From Adiantum capillus-veneris (Eukaryota; Streptophyta; Polypodiopsida; Polypodiales; Pteridaceae): a DNA stretch of 64,000 bases. A program made the translations under genes and the position numbers. The stretch is taken from contig CM043942.1 in assembly GCA_014529385.2 (NCBI GenBank), positions 108,891,141 through 108,955,140 of the forward strand, read 5' to 3'. Within the stretch, counting starts at the first letter, position 1, and each line of letters begins with the position of its first letter. Shown here piece after piece: positions 10,400 to 23,400 of the stretch. The notes beneath the pieces are model-generated. The model had not been told where the DNA came from and searched no databases. It worked only from the letters and a program-made list of their open reading frames with translations.

Positions 10400-13300
10400 A
10401 TGGCTTCTAGCAGTGAAAGTGGCAATTTGTTGCACATTCGCAAGCTTGAAGGTGCCCATAACTTTGCTATATGGAAGAAGCAATGTTATAATGTGATGTT
10501 GCAGAAGAAACAGGCGAAACCTATTAAGTTACAGGGTGTGAAACCGGTTGATATGGAGGTTGAAGAATGGGAAGAAGTGGACGAGTTGGCTCGCTCCACG
10601 ATCATGCTTTCGGTGTCTGACAATTTACTCTTCAATGTAGAGAATGAGCAGACAGCATGGGGCATGTGGAAGCGTTTAGACGAGTTGTATGCACAGCAGA
10701 GTGCTGCCAGTAAAGTGTATTGGCTTAAGAAGCTTATGGATCTCCGTATGAAGGAGGGAACGCACATGTCAGTGCACCTCAATGAATTCAATTCTATTTT
10801 CAGCCAACTGACAGAGCTGAAATTCACGATTGATGAGGAGTTCAAAGCTACTTTTCTGCTATGCACATTGCCCGAGAGTTGGGATGTATTCCGGACAGCT
10901 CTTAGTAACTCAAGTGCGTCACTTAAGTATGCAGATGTAGAGAGTTCTCTCTTGATGGAAGAGATGAACAGGAAGAACACCACAGGTGGGTCTTCTAATG
11001 CATTGCACTTGAGAGGCAGGTCTCAACAGAGGGAGACTCCTTAGGACAGGGCACGCAGCAAATCTCGTAGGAAAGATGTTGTGTGTTATCATTGTGGAAA
11101 GAAAGGGCATTATAAACGGGAATGCTATGAGTGGAAGAAAGAGAAGAACAAGGGTGCTGAAACTGATGCAAAGGACAAGGGAAATGCCAAGAAGAGCACT
11201 GTGTTGATTGAGGAAATCAATGTTGCTAGTAGTTGTGACAGTGACAGCAGCACTGATGTACTCAATGCCTCTTCTGTGGATGCACATACCCTTGCTATGG
11301 GTTCTGATGTGGACATGCATACTTGGATTCTTGATTCAGGTGCCTCCTTTCATGTAACACCTCATAGGGATTGGTTCACACAGTACTCAGGTGAGGTGCA
11401 GGGCACTGTTTATTTGGGAGACAACTATGCATGTGACATTGCAGGTATTGGCAGTGTCCAGTTTTCTTTTGCTGATGGTATGACTTTTGTTTTGCACAAA
11501 GTGCGTCATGTGCCACAACTCAAGAAGAGTTTGATTAGTAGAGGGCAGCTAGATGATGCAGGCTATCACACCACTTTTGGTGATAGTAAGTGGAAAATTT
11601 GTAAAGGGGCCCGGATTGTAGCCAAGGGTTGTAAATCGGACACTTTGTATCCTTTGCATGTATCTAGTGTGCGTGACCATGTTGTCGCCGTAACCGAGCA
11701 ACCAAGTGTCTCTTTGTGGCATGGCCGGTTGGGACACATGAGTAAAAGAGGAATGGAAACTCTTTCTCGTTGTGGTTATTTGCCGTGTTTGAGGTATGCT
11801 GATTTTTCTCATTGTGAGCACTGTATTTATGGTAAGCACAGTCGAACACTCCACAAAAGGTCTCTTTCTTTGAAGTCTGACAGGTTAGACTTAATGCATT
11901 CCGATGTATGTGAAATGCCACAGTTGTCCTTAGGGGGAAAGAAATATTTTGTCTCGTTTATCGATGATGCTACACGTAAGGTGTGGGTGTATCCAATACG
12001 TGCTAAAAGCGATGTTTTGGATACTTTCAAGAAGTTTCTTGCGTTTGTTGAGAATCAAACTGACAAGAAACTTAGGTCTTTGCACTCAGACAATGGGGGG
12101 GAGTATGTATCAAAAGCATTTATTGACTTTTGTGCTACTAAAGGTATTAAAAGAGAGCTCACGGCTCCTTTTAATCCCTCTCAGAATGGAGTTGCAGAGA
12201 GATTGAACCGGACTATCCAAGAGAAAGTTCGGAGTATGCTGTCACATGCTGCATTACCTCATGGTTTTTGGGCAGAAGCTGTGCAAACAGCTATTCACTT
12301 GATTAATCGCTCACCTAGCAAGGCTTTGGGTGGAAAGGTGCCTGAGGAGGTGTGGTCTGGCAAGCCACCCTCATATGCACATTTAAGAGTGTTTGGTTGT
12401 GAGGCCTATGTTCACATCCGGAGTGAACTGCGCACCAAACTAGAACCAAAGTCTCATAAATGCATTTTCCTAGGATATGGTGAGGATGGTGAAATGGGGT
12501 ATAGATTATGGGATCCCGCATTACGGAAAATCATACACAGCAATGATGTCATCTTCAATGAGAATTGCATGCACAAACAGCCCACAAAGGTCGAGGAAGT
12601 GCGCCGGGTTGTTTTTCGTGAAGATGTTACATATGGACAGCCAAGAAGGCCCAATGTTCAGCAGCCTTTACATGCTGAAAATGGTGCTGAAAATCAGCCA
12701 TTAGCTGCTGAAAATCAGCCCCAACAAGTTGCCATTGATGCACCACAGGTAGGGGAACAGGTTGATGCTCCTAGACCGCCCGTTGTTGCGATGCAACCGG
12801 CTGAACAGCCTGCTGTTTTTGATGGTTTACAGGCTGAAAATCCACCTGTTATGGATCATTGGGTTCGTAGGTCTACTCGGGTGACAAGGCCCCCCGATAG
12901 ATATGAACCGTCTTTGGACTATGTCATGCTTACTGATTGTGGTGAGCCGTCTTGCTATAAAGAGGCTATGCAACGGGAAGACAGTAAGAAATGGTTCAAA
13001 GCAATGGTTTCGGAAATGCAGTCTTTGGAGAAAAACCATACATGGGACTTGGTTGATTTGCCTAAAGGGCATAAGGCTCTGCCATGTAAATGGGTTTACA
13101 AGACCAAGGTCACATGTGATGCTTCTTCTAAGTACAAGGCACGTTTGGTTGCTAAAGGGTACAAGCAAAAGCATGGTGTGGATTTTGATGAGATTTTTTC
13201 TCCTGTTGTAAAGCTTGCCACATTACGTCTTGTTTTAGGTCTGGTTGCTTCTGAAGATATGGAGTTAAAGCAAATGGATGTCAAAACAGCGTTTTTGCAT

Positions 13301-14494
13301 GGCGATTTGCTTGAGATGATCTATATGATGCAGCCAGAAGGTTTTGTGTCAAAGGGGCAAGAGAAGAAAGTATGTAAACTCTTGAAGAGCTTGTATGGTT
13401 TGAAACAGTCTCCCCGTGCATGGTATCACAAGTTTGATACATTCATGAGGTCTCAAGGATACAAAAGAAGTAATTCTGATCACTGTTTGTATATCAAAAC
13501 GGCAAGTGATGGATCTCTTCTATTGCTGATTTTGTATGTTGATGACATGCTTATTGCGGGTAACAATGTCACGGAGTTGGATGCACTACAGCAAAGCTTA
13601 AAGAATCGCTTTGACATGAAGGATCTTGGTAATGCTAATCATATTTTGGGCATGCGTATCTCTCGAGATAGACTCAACAGGCGTCTGTATCTATCTCAAC
13701 GAGATTATGTTAATAAGGTGCTACATCGTTTTCATATGGATGGGGGAAAGGCACTTGGTACTCCGTTGCCTCCATATGTAAAACTGACTGCACATGACTG
13801 CCCAAACACAGATGATATGCGGGCTGAAATGGCCAAGATTCCTTATGCATCAGCCGTTGGCAGTTTGATGTATGCTATGGTTGCTACACGTCCGGACATT
13901 GCATTTGCGGTGGGAGTAGTAAGCAGGTACATGAGCAATCCTGGCAAAAAGCATTGGGAAGCAGTGAAGTGTATCTTGAGATACTTGAAAGGCACTAAAG
14001 ACTTGTGCATTTGTTTTGGGAAGAGTGAGACATCTGTGCATGGCTTTACAGATGCAGATTTTGCTGGACATCCAGATTGCAGGAAGTCTACCTCTGGATA
14101 TGTGTTTACATTCACAGGAGGTGCAGTTTCTTGGATTTCTAGACTGCAAAAATGTGTTGCTTTGTCTACCACTGAGGCTGAGTATGTGGCTGCCACTGAG
14201 GCATGCAAAGAAGCTTTGTGGCTCATGCGTTTGGTAGAAGAGCTTGGCATTAAGTCACCGGTTCCTGTGCTACACTGTGATAGTCAGAGTGCTATTATGC
14301 TTGCAAGGAATCCTGTTTTTCATGCCAAGACAAAGCACATAGAGGTGAAGTATCATTTTATCAGGAGTGTGCTTGATGACAAGAGTATTACACTTGTCAA
14401 GGTGCACACAGATGACAATCCTGCAGATCTTTTGACCAAGAGTCTTCCAGCAGAGCGGTTTGCATATTGCCGACAGATGATGGGTGTTGGATGA
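10400..14494 (+). pseudogene. Copia gag-pol polyprotein (one in-frame TAG)
   Basis: A single frame of 1,364 codons from ATG 10400 to TGA 14492-14494, interrupted by TAG at 11042-11044. Gag (10400-11041) has the UBN2-like plant copia core (FAIWKKQCYN near its start). After the TAG come a zinc knuckle CYHCGKKGHYKREC, protease WILDSGASFHVTP, integrase HHCC and catalytic D/D/E (SDVCEMP, HSDNGGEY, PSQNGVAERLN), RT with ARLVAKGYKQKHGVDF and YVDDMLIAG, and RNase H (TDADFAGHPDCRKSTSGY ... ALSTTEAEY). All catalytic motifs I can check are intact. The TAG could be a CAG-to-TAG nonsense change or a readthrough signal. Start chosen at ATG 10400, because an upstream TTG has no support. Confidence 0.93.
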
Positions 14495-14562
14495 GTAAGT
14501 GCATGATCAGCTGATGTATTATAGTTAGTTGATTCTTTGATCTTCCAAGGTACATTGCCTTT

Positions 14563-14573
14563 AGGTGGGAGGT
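14563..14573 (+). other. Copia polypurine tract
   Basis: AGGTGGGAGGT directly before the 3' LTR. Confidence 0.85.
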
Positions 14574-14850
14574 TGTTAGGGAATAAAGGCCTAAGTGCCT
14601 TGTACTTATAACTTATAAGTTAAAAAGACTTATAAGTGAGGGGGCCAAAGTGTGAATGGCCCCCTAGTCACTTACTCATATACTCAAATGTGAAGCCCAA
14701 AAGAATATAGCGTGACTTCTCCCAATTTCCAACGAGCTCTCTCTCTCTCTCACGTTTTTCCTGCGCAAGCCTCTTCTGCGCCACTCTCCCCTTCTCCTTC
14801 ACTCTCATTGCATAGGACAGCAAGTGGGCTCTCTCTCCTGCTCCCCCACA
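14574..14850 (+). repeat. Copia 3' LTR
   Basis: 277 bp, about 99% identical to the 5' LTR. Confidence 0.96.
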
Positions 14851-14977
14851 GAACGGTCAACCAAAGTAAGAGAGAATGCCCGACTCCAATAAAGACTCTC
14901 CAAACAAAGCGAATTCCCATCCCGCTGCTGTCGACCGTGCCATGATAAATGACTTGTTACATTTTTCGAAGCCGAAA

Positions 14978-14978
<1 letters not shown>
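14851..14978 (-). mobile_element. LINE-J, 5' side beyond the copia element
   Basis: Continues the minus-strand LINE-J reading after the GAACG duplication (AAGAGAGAATGCCCGACTCC). The same phrase occurs in the related LINE-I at about 38345-38400. The fragment ends at a (CA)n tract. Confidence 0.7.

Positions 14979-15007
<29 letters not shown>
14979..15007. repeat. (CA)n microsatellite
   Basis: Pure CA tract at the 5'-truncated end of LINE-J. Confidence 0.95.
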
Positions 15008-15009
<2 letters not shown>

Positions 15010-15078
15010 CTCATGCATACACATATTCATAGTCTTGGCTCGCTTTGTGGTTATTCTTACCTTTGTTGTCTGTTATAG

Positions 15079-15160
15079 GCACGGTGCAGATGCATGGTCC
15101 CTTCTTTATCCATCTATACCGAAAAAAATGCAGGAATATCATAATGCTGGCTATAAACTG
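15079..15160 (+). CDS. Phosphatase gene exon (DAWSLLYPSIP)
   Basis: 82 nt between acceptor TGTTATAG and donor CTG|GTGAGA. One base completes a split codon, then 27 codons HGADAW...NAGYKL. First exon of the gene found in this window. Confidence 0.85.
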
Positions 15161-17809
15161 GTGAGAAGAACATCACAAGATTCTCAAAATTGTACAGTTT
15201 CCTATTTGCATTTAAACAAATAAATAAAAGTTGAGTGTTTCTTTAAGCTAGTAGAAGCCACTTGTTTAATCGACGTGGTATAGCTTCTCTGTTTTGAACA
15301 AGCTTGAATGTCATCTCATCTGTTTTTCTGAATTGCAAGTTATGTAATATGTTTTAGAAATTCTAATGTAATCGCATATGTTTCATGTTTTCCATGAGTG
15401 TCTTTTTTGGGCAATCAGGGAGGTAGCTAATGAAGTGATTTGTCTTAGATGTCTTTTCATGACAGTTCCAAGCCGTTGTGTTGGTGGGCTTTTCCATTTG
15501 TTAATCTCGTTATAGCATGTTTCACCTTCTTCATCGGGATTGCTCTGCGTTGGTGATTATGAGCCTTCTAGGTTCCGGACTCTAGTAGGTGGCTGTACTG
15601 GCAGGGAATCCCACTGGGTCACCAACACCAATCACCTGGTTCCCTTGGTATCACATGCCTAGTGTTTAAGGTGAGTTCTCTCTTCATCATGGATTCTGAT
15701 GGGATGTCTGTTGGAGTCGGACTTTCAGCAGATAGTCTCAGCTCCATTCACAGTTCACTTGTTACATTCAGCAGATACTTTCAACAGATACTCTCAGCTC
15801 CATTCACCGTTTACAGGTTACATTGGAGGATTGTTGCTTGCTAAGCAAGGTGGTGGGATACAAGCTGTCGGCTAGACAGCTATTGGACTACCTTAGGGCT
15901 ACCTTTCTCGAGTCTTGACACTACCATTCCTGTGATTATTTTTGTCTCCTCAATGTTATTTGAGGGTCTAGTTTGAGACATTCAGACAATGCAAGTTCAA
16001 TTCTTGCACCGAATCCCTTGAATTTGGCAGAGCTTATTGTTACCTAATATATGAAGCTAGGGGATCGATCTTGCTTGTGTGGGAGATTGTCCAGCAATCA
16101 GAGTCAGATTTCCAGGAATATTGCTAGAGTTCTAGCTGCATATATCAAAGATTGTAGCAGCCTCGGTGTTGTTTTGATTGGGGCGGAGCAGTGTGCGATG
16201 TTGTTTACACCCTAATCCTCAGGGTTATTCTTCACCCTCTCCCCCAAGAAGAATCCTGCTCGGCCCGATATATCTCTCTCTCATCGATACATGGTGGGGA
16301 CATTTTTCAGAGAGTTTTCTTTATGGCCTCCCAGGACACTGTTTTGTTTGTGGTAGAGAATGACATGAGGCAGTTGGATGGACACAGAGGAGATCATTCG
16401 AGCACAGACGGCGAACGCTTGTTCATGAGAGACACAGGACTCCACAGGGTTCTACAAAATACTAGGAGATCAAAGGCAGAGAGAGCGAGGAGGAGGAAAG
16501 CAAAGAAAGGAGGAGAAGATGATAGAGGTAAACAGAGGCTCCTTGGATTACTGAGATTTATATATGCATGGATTCTATTGCCCAGAGTCCACCTCCAGAT
16601 GAATCCACTTCTTCGGCACTACACCACCTGGTTCTCAAGAGCGCGATATTGCAGTTCTTGGACAGAGGATGTAGCCCTACGGACTGCACTCTCTACTTGG
16701 GCCTGGGTGGGACAATCACTTCAGATTACTCCCCATCCAAGCTGGCCTCGAAGATAGCAAGGTTGGCTGCTGTTGCAGCATCGGTCTTTTCTCACTGATC
16801 CCATGAGGATTGTCTCATGGAATGTACAGGGTTTAGGTGGGCCCCTGTTTCAGCGCCAGAGGGGCCGCTTGCGTCAGGAGCTTCAGGGATGCCTTGTGGG
16901 TGGTATGATTGATATCCTTATGCTCCATGAGCATCATCTTCGTGAGAGTCACATTCGGCGATGTAGTCAGATTATGTGTGGCCGCTATGATACTTTTTGG
17001 TTAGTTGCTTTTGGGCCTGGAGACATTCAGGGAGGGGTATGTATGACTATTGCGAACTCATGGCACAAGGCCATTGTGGGCAGAGGTATTATTGTGCCAG
17101 GTAGGGCCCAATGGATTACTATGCAGGTTCATGGTTGCCTCATGGGCTTGTTGAACATCTATGCACCCAATGTGGCAAGTGCACGAGCTGAGTTTTGGTC
17201 ACAATTGTAGAGTCTTTGCCGCATGCAGAGCAGTGGTGTGTTGGGGAAGACTTCAACATGTTGGAGGACCCCTCATATATGATTGGAGGTAGTCATGCTA
17301 CTGTGCACGGAGCTAAGTTGGCAGCTTGGGAGCGGTTATGTATGACCTTGAGGACCACTCTCCCCCCTCTATAGAAAGCAATTTTTCCCTTCTCCCTCGC
17401 AACCTTGATTCTGGCATCAGCTCTTGCATGTGTGCAGCTGAAGTAAGGTCATCGCCCAGAAAAATGTGTGTGGCTTCAAAAATGCCCATGTGTTTCAAGA
17501 GTTCTTTCACTTCTTCTTCCGCATTTCCAATGTCCTTAAGGCCTGTAACACGCACGTGAAGGGCTCTAGTCTTCCTCTTTTGCTCTTCCTCAATGGTCAT
17601 ATTGATAATAATGGTTGTCGGTGGAGCTTCAACTATCTTGGCTTTTCCCTTCTTTGCAACCTCAATCCACTCTTCAGCTTCAAGAACCGTCTTTTGCGTT
17701 TTGGTGAGGACATCCGCCCATGAAGAGGCTGTTCTCGACTTCTGTTCTTCCTCTTCCCGGAGAGTTTTCACCTGCTCTTTGATCTTCTTGAGCTCCTTGA
17801 TCATTGAGG

Positions 17810-17880
<71 letters not shown>

Positions 17881-20346
17881 TTAACGTCTCGAAAGAGCCA
17901 AAATGGCCCATGAGACAAGAAACTATACATCTGGTAATACATCTCTCGTCTACTGAAACAGAAAAAAGATCTACTCAACATCATAGTGATGTTTGAGTCT
18001 ACAAAGCTAAAACTAAGCTAAAACTGAGAATATGTACAAATACATGACTGATCCCATCCAAATCTGACCATCAACTTCTATCTCCCTGTCCTCTATCCCA
18101 GGATATCCCAGATGGGTAGATCCAGTATAGAGAGGCCGCTGAAAGGTGGCACTCGTCTCTGATGTCGAGCGATGATGCCTCTGATTTGGTGCAAATGGCG
18201 GGGTCTGGGTCGAGGCCCGGGTGGTCGAGGACGGCGAGTACGACCCTGTGCAGTGGCCTCTGATCAGGACGGACTCCTCTAAGCCTCGATGGACGTGGTC
18301 CTGGGGGTGTGGTTGTATCCATAGACGGAGTCTGTGTCCCAAGGTCCTCTCCCTCTCTATTGAAGAAGTTACGCATAGTGCCCTGTCGATCTGTTGGTGG
18401 AGAACTGTCTTGTAATAGTTTGTCCCTGTGCCTCCTCAGCTCTAGTAAAAAGATTCCGAGGCATCTCTGGTCCTCATAATCCATCACCCGACGTAATGGT
18501 CCAAAGCCCTCTCTGAAAAGGCAATGGTATCTCCCCCTGATCTCGTAATAGACTGTGCAGCGGCAAATGTAATGCTCCTCAGATTCCACCTCTTGGTGGC
18601 ATAGCTGACATGTCTTATCTGTCCGGGCCATCTGCATGTATCTGCCTGTCTCGATGCGTAGTTGATGGGAGGAGGTACGAATCTGTCCAATGGCACTGTG
18701 CAACCCATGTGAGAGATGTACATCCATGTATGCTGGCCGAATCACAAAACCCTCCAACGAAACATGCAAGAAGTGGTCCCTGTAATGGGTCATCTTCGTG
18801 CCTAATGGCTCTGGAGGTCGCTGCTAGGTCCTTTCTGTCTCCAGCTGCACAATATCTGATCTGATCACCCGGTTGGGCTCAGTGCGCGTAAGCTGGAGGT
18901 GCGGGCAGTCCAAGCTATACTGGAAGGGTGGAAGTGCATCCATCTGTAGTCCATGTCTCCCAAACCATGTCTGCATCTGTGCATACCAACAATCATGAAC
19001 CCCATCTTCTGCTAACTGTTTGGAGGAATCTAGTGCCAATCTCGAATATCTCTCTAGAGGGAGCTCCCATATGCGATGTAGGCCTGTCACACTCTGAAAT
19101 ATGGCCTCTGTCACTATGGAGGATGCTGCCATCTCAGCTCTGACAATAGCATGTGGTATTGATGCTTTGCACCGGATCATCTGTGCAATCATCGTAACTA
19201 GTGGTCTCTCCATACGCCTCCACTCCTCTGTACTGAGGCTAGGCCCCCACACCATGGATCCATACAACAATGCCGGGGTGACCAACGAATCGAACAACCA
19301 AAGCTTCGTGCACGGCTCCTGAAACTGTACATGAGCACACTGTCTCTCAAGCCTCCCCAAAGCTGCGAAGCCCCTGTCCAACCTAGCATCTGCTGTTTGC
19401 TTCAATGAGAAGCGCGGGCCTGTAAAAGTCACTCCTAAGTATACATAAGACCGTACCTGCTCCACCATCTCCCCTCTAAATGTGAACTGATGCTCTGCTC
19501 GAGTGACCAATGCCTGTGTGGTGTTGAACACCATAACCTTGGTTTTCCCAAGGTTCACTATCAAGTCCCTATCTGCACAAAATCTCTGGAGAGCATCCAA
19601 CTGTCTCTGTAGCCCCTCTGGAGAGTCCGAAATCAATACCACATCGTCTGCATACAAAAGAAGTGGTATCATCACCCCTGCCAGGGTGGATCCTGCATCA
19701 CCATATGTATCCACATACTCTGAGAGCTCATCGATGTAAATCCCGAAGAGAGTGGGAGACAGTGGGCATCCTTGTTTCACCCCAATGGTACTTTCAATAG
19801 CATCTGAAAGTCCACCTGGGGCCCTCACCCTCCCAGTCACCGACTTATACAATGCATAAATCCCCCATCGGATAGCCTCTGGAACTTCTATATCCTGTAG
19901 CCTCTGCATCAAACGAAATCTCGGGACAGAATCAAATGCCTTGCGGAAGTCCACAAAGCAACAATATAGTCTCCTCCTGCCTCCCTCTGCCCGCCGCTCC
20001 TCTATCAATGCCCGAAGAGTCAGTATGTGATCCATAGTGGAGAACCCTCGCCGAAAACCAGCTTGTCCTCTAGCTCTGTGGCCATGTCTCTCTGCCCAGA
20101 CACTGAGCTCTCTCTCTACGATAGACCCATAAATCTTGGCCAGATAATGCCCAATCATAATGGTCCTATAGTTGCCCTGTACCATCGGATCCCCACTTTT
20201 GAAAAGTGGGACTATGGTATTGGCCGTCCAACTGGGTGGAAAGCCCTCACAAACCGCCCTGTTAAACATGTGTGCCAAAAGGGGGGCCAGTTCCCTACAT
20301 GCATAGATGAAGTGCTCACCCACTAGCCCATCCTGATCTTCAATGC

Positions 20347-20438
<92 letters not shown>

Positions 20439-23400
20439 GAAATGAAATGTTATATTAACGTCTTCAAAAGGCCAAAGTGACCTATGAGACCAGAAAGTTA
20501 CAATGTGGTGGATCTGATACAAAGTCAGAGTCAAAGTAACAAGATGACAACAATGACAAAAATGAAATGACAAATGTCACATTAAAATACTATGGAATCC
20601 TAAACTACTAGGTGTGAACTAAGCATCTAGCTGGGATAGCTAAATCACAAGAGATCCAGCATCGGTCACTGGCGGATCTCATCAATCTCCTCCATGGTCA
20701 ATAGTCTGACCGGGCGTCGTGCACGTCGAGCCAAAGTGATCCGAATCCTCTGATGCAGCCTCCGCCGATGCTGTGTAGTCCTCCGCAGTCATGGGCGTCT
20801 AGATCTTCCCCGCTCAGTCGCTCGGTCGATTAGTGTGCCTCTGGTGTGAGACGACGAGCTCTGCTGTGGTAGTAACTCCTCCGGGTGTCCAGTGGCAGCT
20901 CTAAAGAAATCTGTGATCTGTCTTTGGGACTGGCTAGCCTCTCCTCTCATCAGGCTCTCTCTGTGTCTGCGTAGCTCGAGCAAAAACAAACCCAAGCATC
21001 TCTGATCCTCGTACTGCATGACTCTGGAGAATGGTCCAAAGCCCTCTCTGAACAAGCAATGGAAGCGGCCTCGTATCTTGTAGTAGACGAGGCAGTGGCA
21101 TGTGTAGTGCAACTCTGTCTCAGGCTCGATGTCACACAGGGGGCATGTCCTGGCCTCTGCTGGTACTCCGTTGTATCTCCCAGTCTCGATCCGCAGCAGC
21201 TGGTGTGAAGATGTACGCATCTGGCCGATAGCACATCGTATCCCATGAGACAGGTGGGTGTCCATGTATCTGGGCCTCGTCACAAAACCATCAACCGTAA
21301 GCTGGAGGAGATGCTCTCTGTAGAAAGCCATCTTCGTGCCCAGCTCCTGTGTTGGTTGTATCCATGTCCTCTTGGTGTCTAGTTGAGTCAAGTCCTGGCG
21401 GATGAGCCTGGTGATCTCGGACTGTGTAAGAGTCAGAGAGGGTGCATCCAGTGAGTACTGGAAGGGAGGCAATCTGTCTATGCTGAACCCATGCGCCTGA
21501 AACCATGATGTCATCTCCCCATACCAGCTTGCTGTATCTCCCTGCATGGCTAACTGTCAAGAGGACTCAAGTGCAAGGCGGGCATATCTGTCTCTGGGAA
21601 GTTCCCACATGCGGTGTATGAAGGAGACCGATCTGGTGAGCGCCTCAACCACTAGTGGGGGGGCAGCTAGCTCTGCTCGAACAATAGCACGTGGTACTGA
21701 GGCCTTGGCTCTAATGAGCCGCGAGATCATAGAGACCAGAGGCTTCTCCATGTCCCCCCATCCATCACTGCGGCCTGTCCTCCCGTGATGATCTAATGAA
21801 GGTCCCCAAATCTCAGCTCCATAAAGCAATGCAGAAGCCACCAGAGTGTCAAAGAGCCAGAGCTTTGTCCGAGGCTCCTGAAATTGAACCTGTGAACACA
21901 TCCTTTCCAATCTACCCAATGCTGCATAGGCTCTGGTCAGTCTAGTCTCTGCTGCCCTCCTCAATGAAAATGCTGGCCCACTAAAAACCACTCCGAGGTA
22001 AGTGTACGCCTCTGTATATTCCACAATCTCCTGGCCGTTTGTGAATGCTGGCGCTGACCTCCTGATCCACTGTGGGGTGGTATTAAATACCATGACCTTG
22101 GTTTTACCAAGGTTGACGGACAAACCACTTTCCTGAGCAAACCTATTCAAAGCATCCAAGTGACGTTGCATCCCCTCCGGAGAGTCGAAGATCAACACAA
22201 TATCATCAGCATATAACAGTAATGGAATCCATGTCCCTGCCAGCTGTGCACCTCTATCACCATCTCTCTCAATGTAGCCAGAAACCTCATCCACATACAT
22301 ACCAAATAGAGTAGGAGAGAGCGGGCAGCCCTGCTTCACCCCAATAGTGGAGTGAATCGGTGTGGATAGACCCTCTGAGGTGCGTACCTGCCCCACTATT
22401 GACCTGTATAATGCCATGACCCCCCAAATGAGCTCTGTGGGTACTCCCATGTGCTGTAATCTGCGCATCAATCTAGCTCTAGGCACTGTGTCAAATGCTT
22501 TGCGGAAATCCACAAAGCTACAATAGATCCGTCTCCCACGCGATCTACCCTCCTCAATGATGGCTCTGAGTGTCAAGATATGGTCAAGAGTAGAAAAACC
22601 CCTCCTGAACCCTGCCTGCCCGGCTGCACATATCCCCTCCCTCTCTGCCCATCTACTCAGCTCTGCTGCTCAAGAATAGATGCATACAACCGTGCCAATG
22701 TGTGTCCAATCATGATAGTGCGATAATTCCCAGGCTCCATAGGGTCTCCCGACTTGAAGATAGGTACAATAGTAGATAGGCTCCAAGTATCAGGCAAGCC
22801 CTCACACATGGCACGGTTAAACATCACTGCTAAAAGCTCTGCTAGTAGATCTCTGGCATGCGTGAAATGCTCAGCCACTAAACCATCATGATCGTATGCT
22901 CTCCCAGTCCTCATCCTGTCAATGGCCTTCCTCACCATCTCCGCGGTGAAAAAAGCACATGTGTGTGGGCATGGATCGGGAGGGGCGGAAAGGGGGGGCT
23001 GCTCAAGAACTGTGTACAGAGATGATGCGTACTGGCCCCAATCCTCTGTAGAAGTGATGGCGGGGGGGGAAGAGTGCTCCTGAAAGAGCCGCCATGCCTC
23101 ACGTGAGTCCTGACTCAAGAACAACTGATATAGATCCTGCTCTAGTCGAGCCAAAAATGCCCTTTTCTTCTGCCGCACTAGGCGTCAGAAGTCAATCTGT
23201 GATTCTCTGTGAGTGATGTCCCCCAAAAGCACCTCCCTTTGAAGTCTAGCTCTAGTGTCCCAGCATTCCTCATCATACCAACTGTTCTAGGGCATGCTCC
23301 CCGAACGGCGTCTCTGCTCAGGCTGGGTATGTGGGTATGCCTCTGCTGCTGCATCATGTAGTATCTGTGTCGATATGGTAGTAAGCTCTTCAGAGGTCGC

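Larger units (their letters stand above)
9568..14850 (+). mobile_element. Young Ty1/copia retrotransposon
   Basis: Complete element of 5,283 bp. LTRs are 277 bp each (9568-9844, 14574-14850) and I count two differences between them (CCC/CCA near 9640, AGTG/AGCG near 9700). A perfect 5 bp target-site duplication GAACG flanks it (9563-9567 and 14851-14855). Primer site and purine tract are intact. The internal gag-pol frame is interrupted by one TAG only. It is inserted in LINE-J on the opposite strand, so it is the younger of the two. Confidence 0.97.

Noticed and set aside
16191-16757. 188-codon frame as host gene exon
   Set aside because: No recognisable domain, Arg/Lys-rich composition, lies directly before LINE-K ORF2 and is more likely LINE leader or ORF1 debris.
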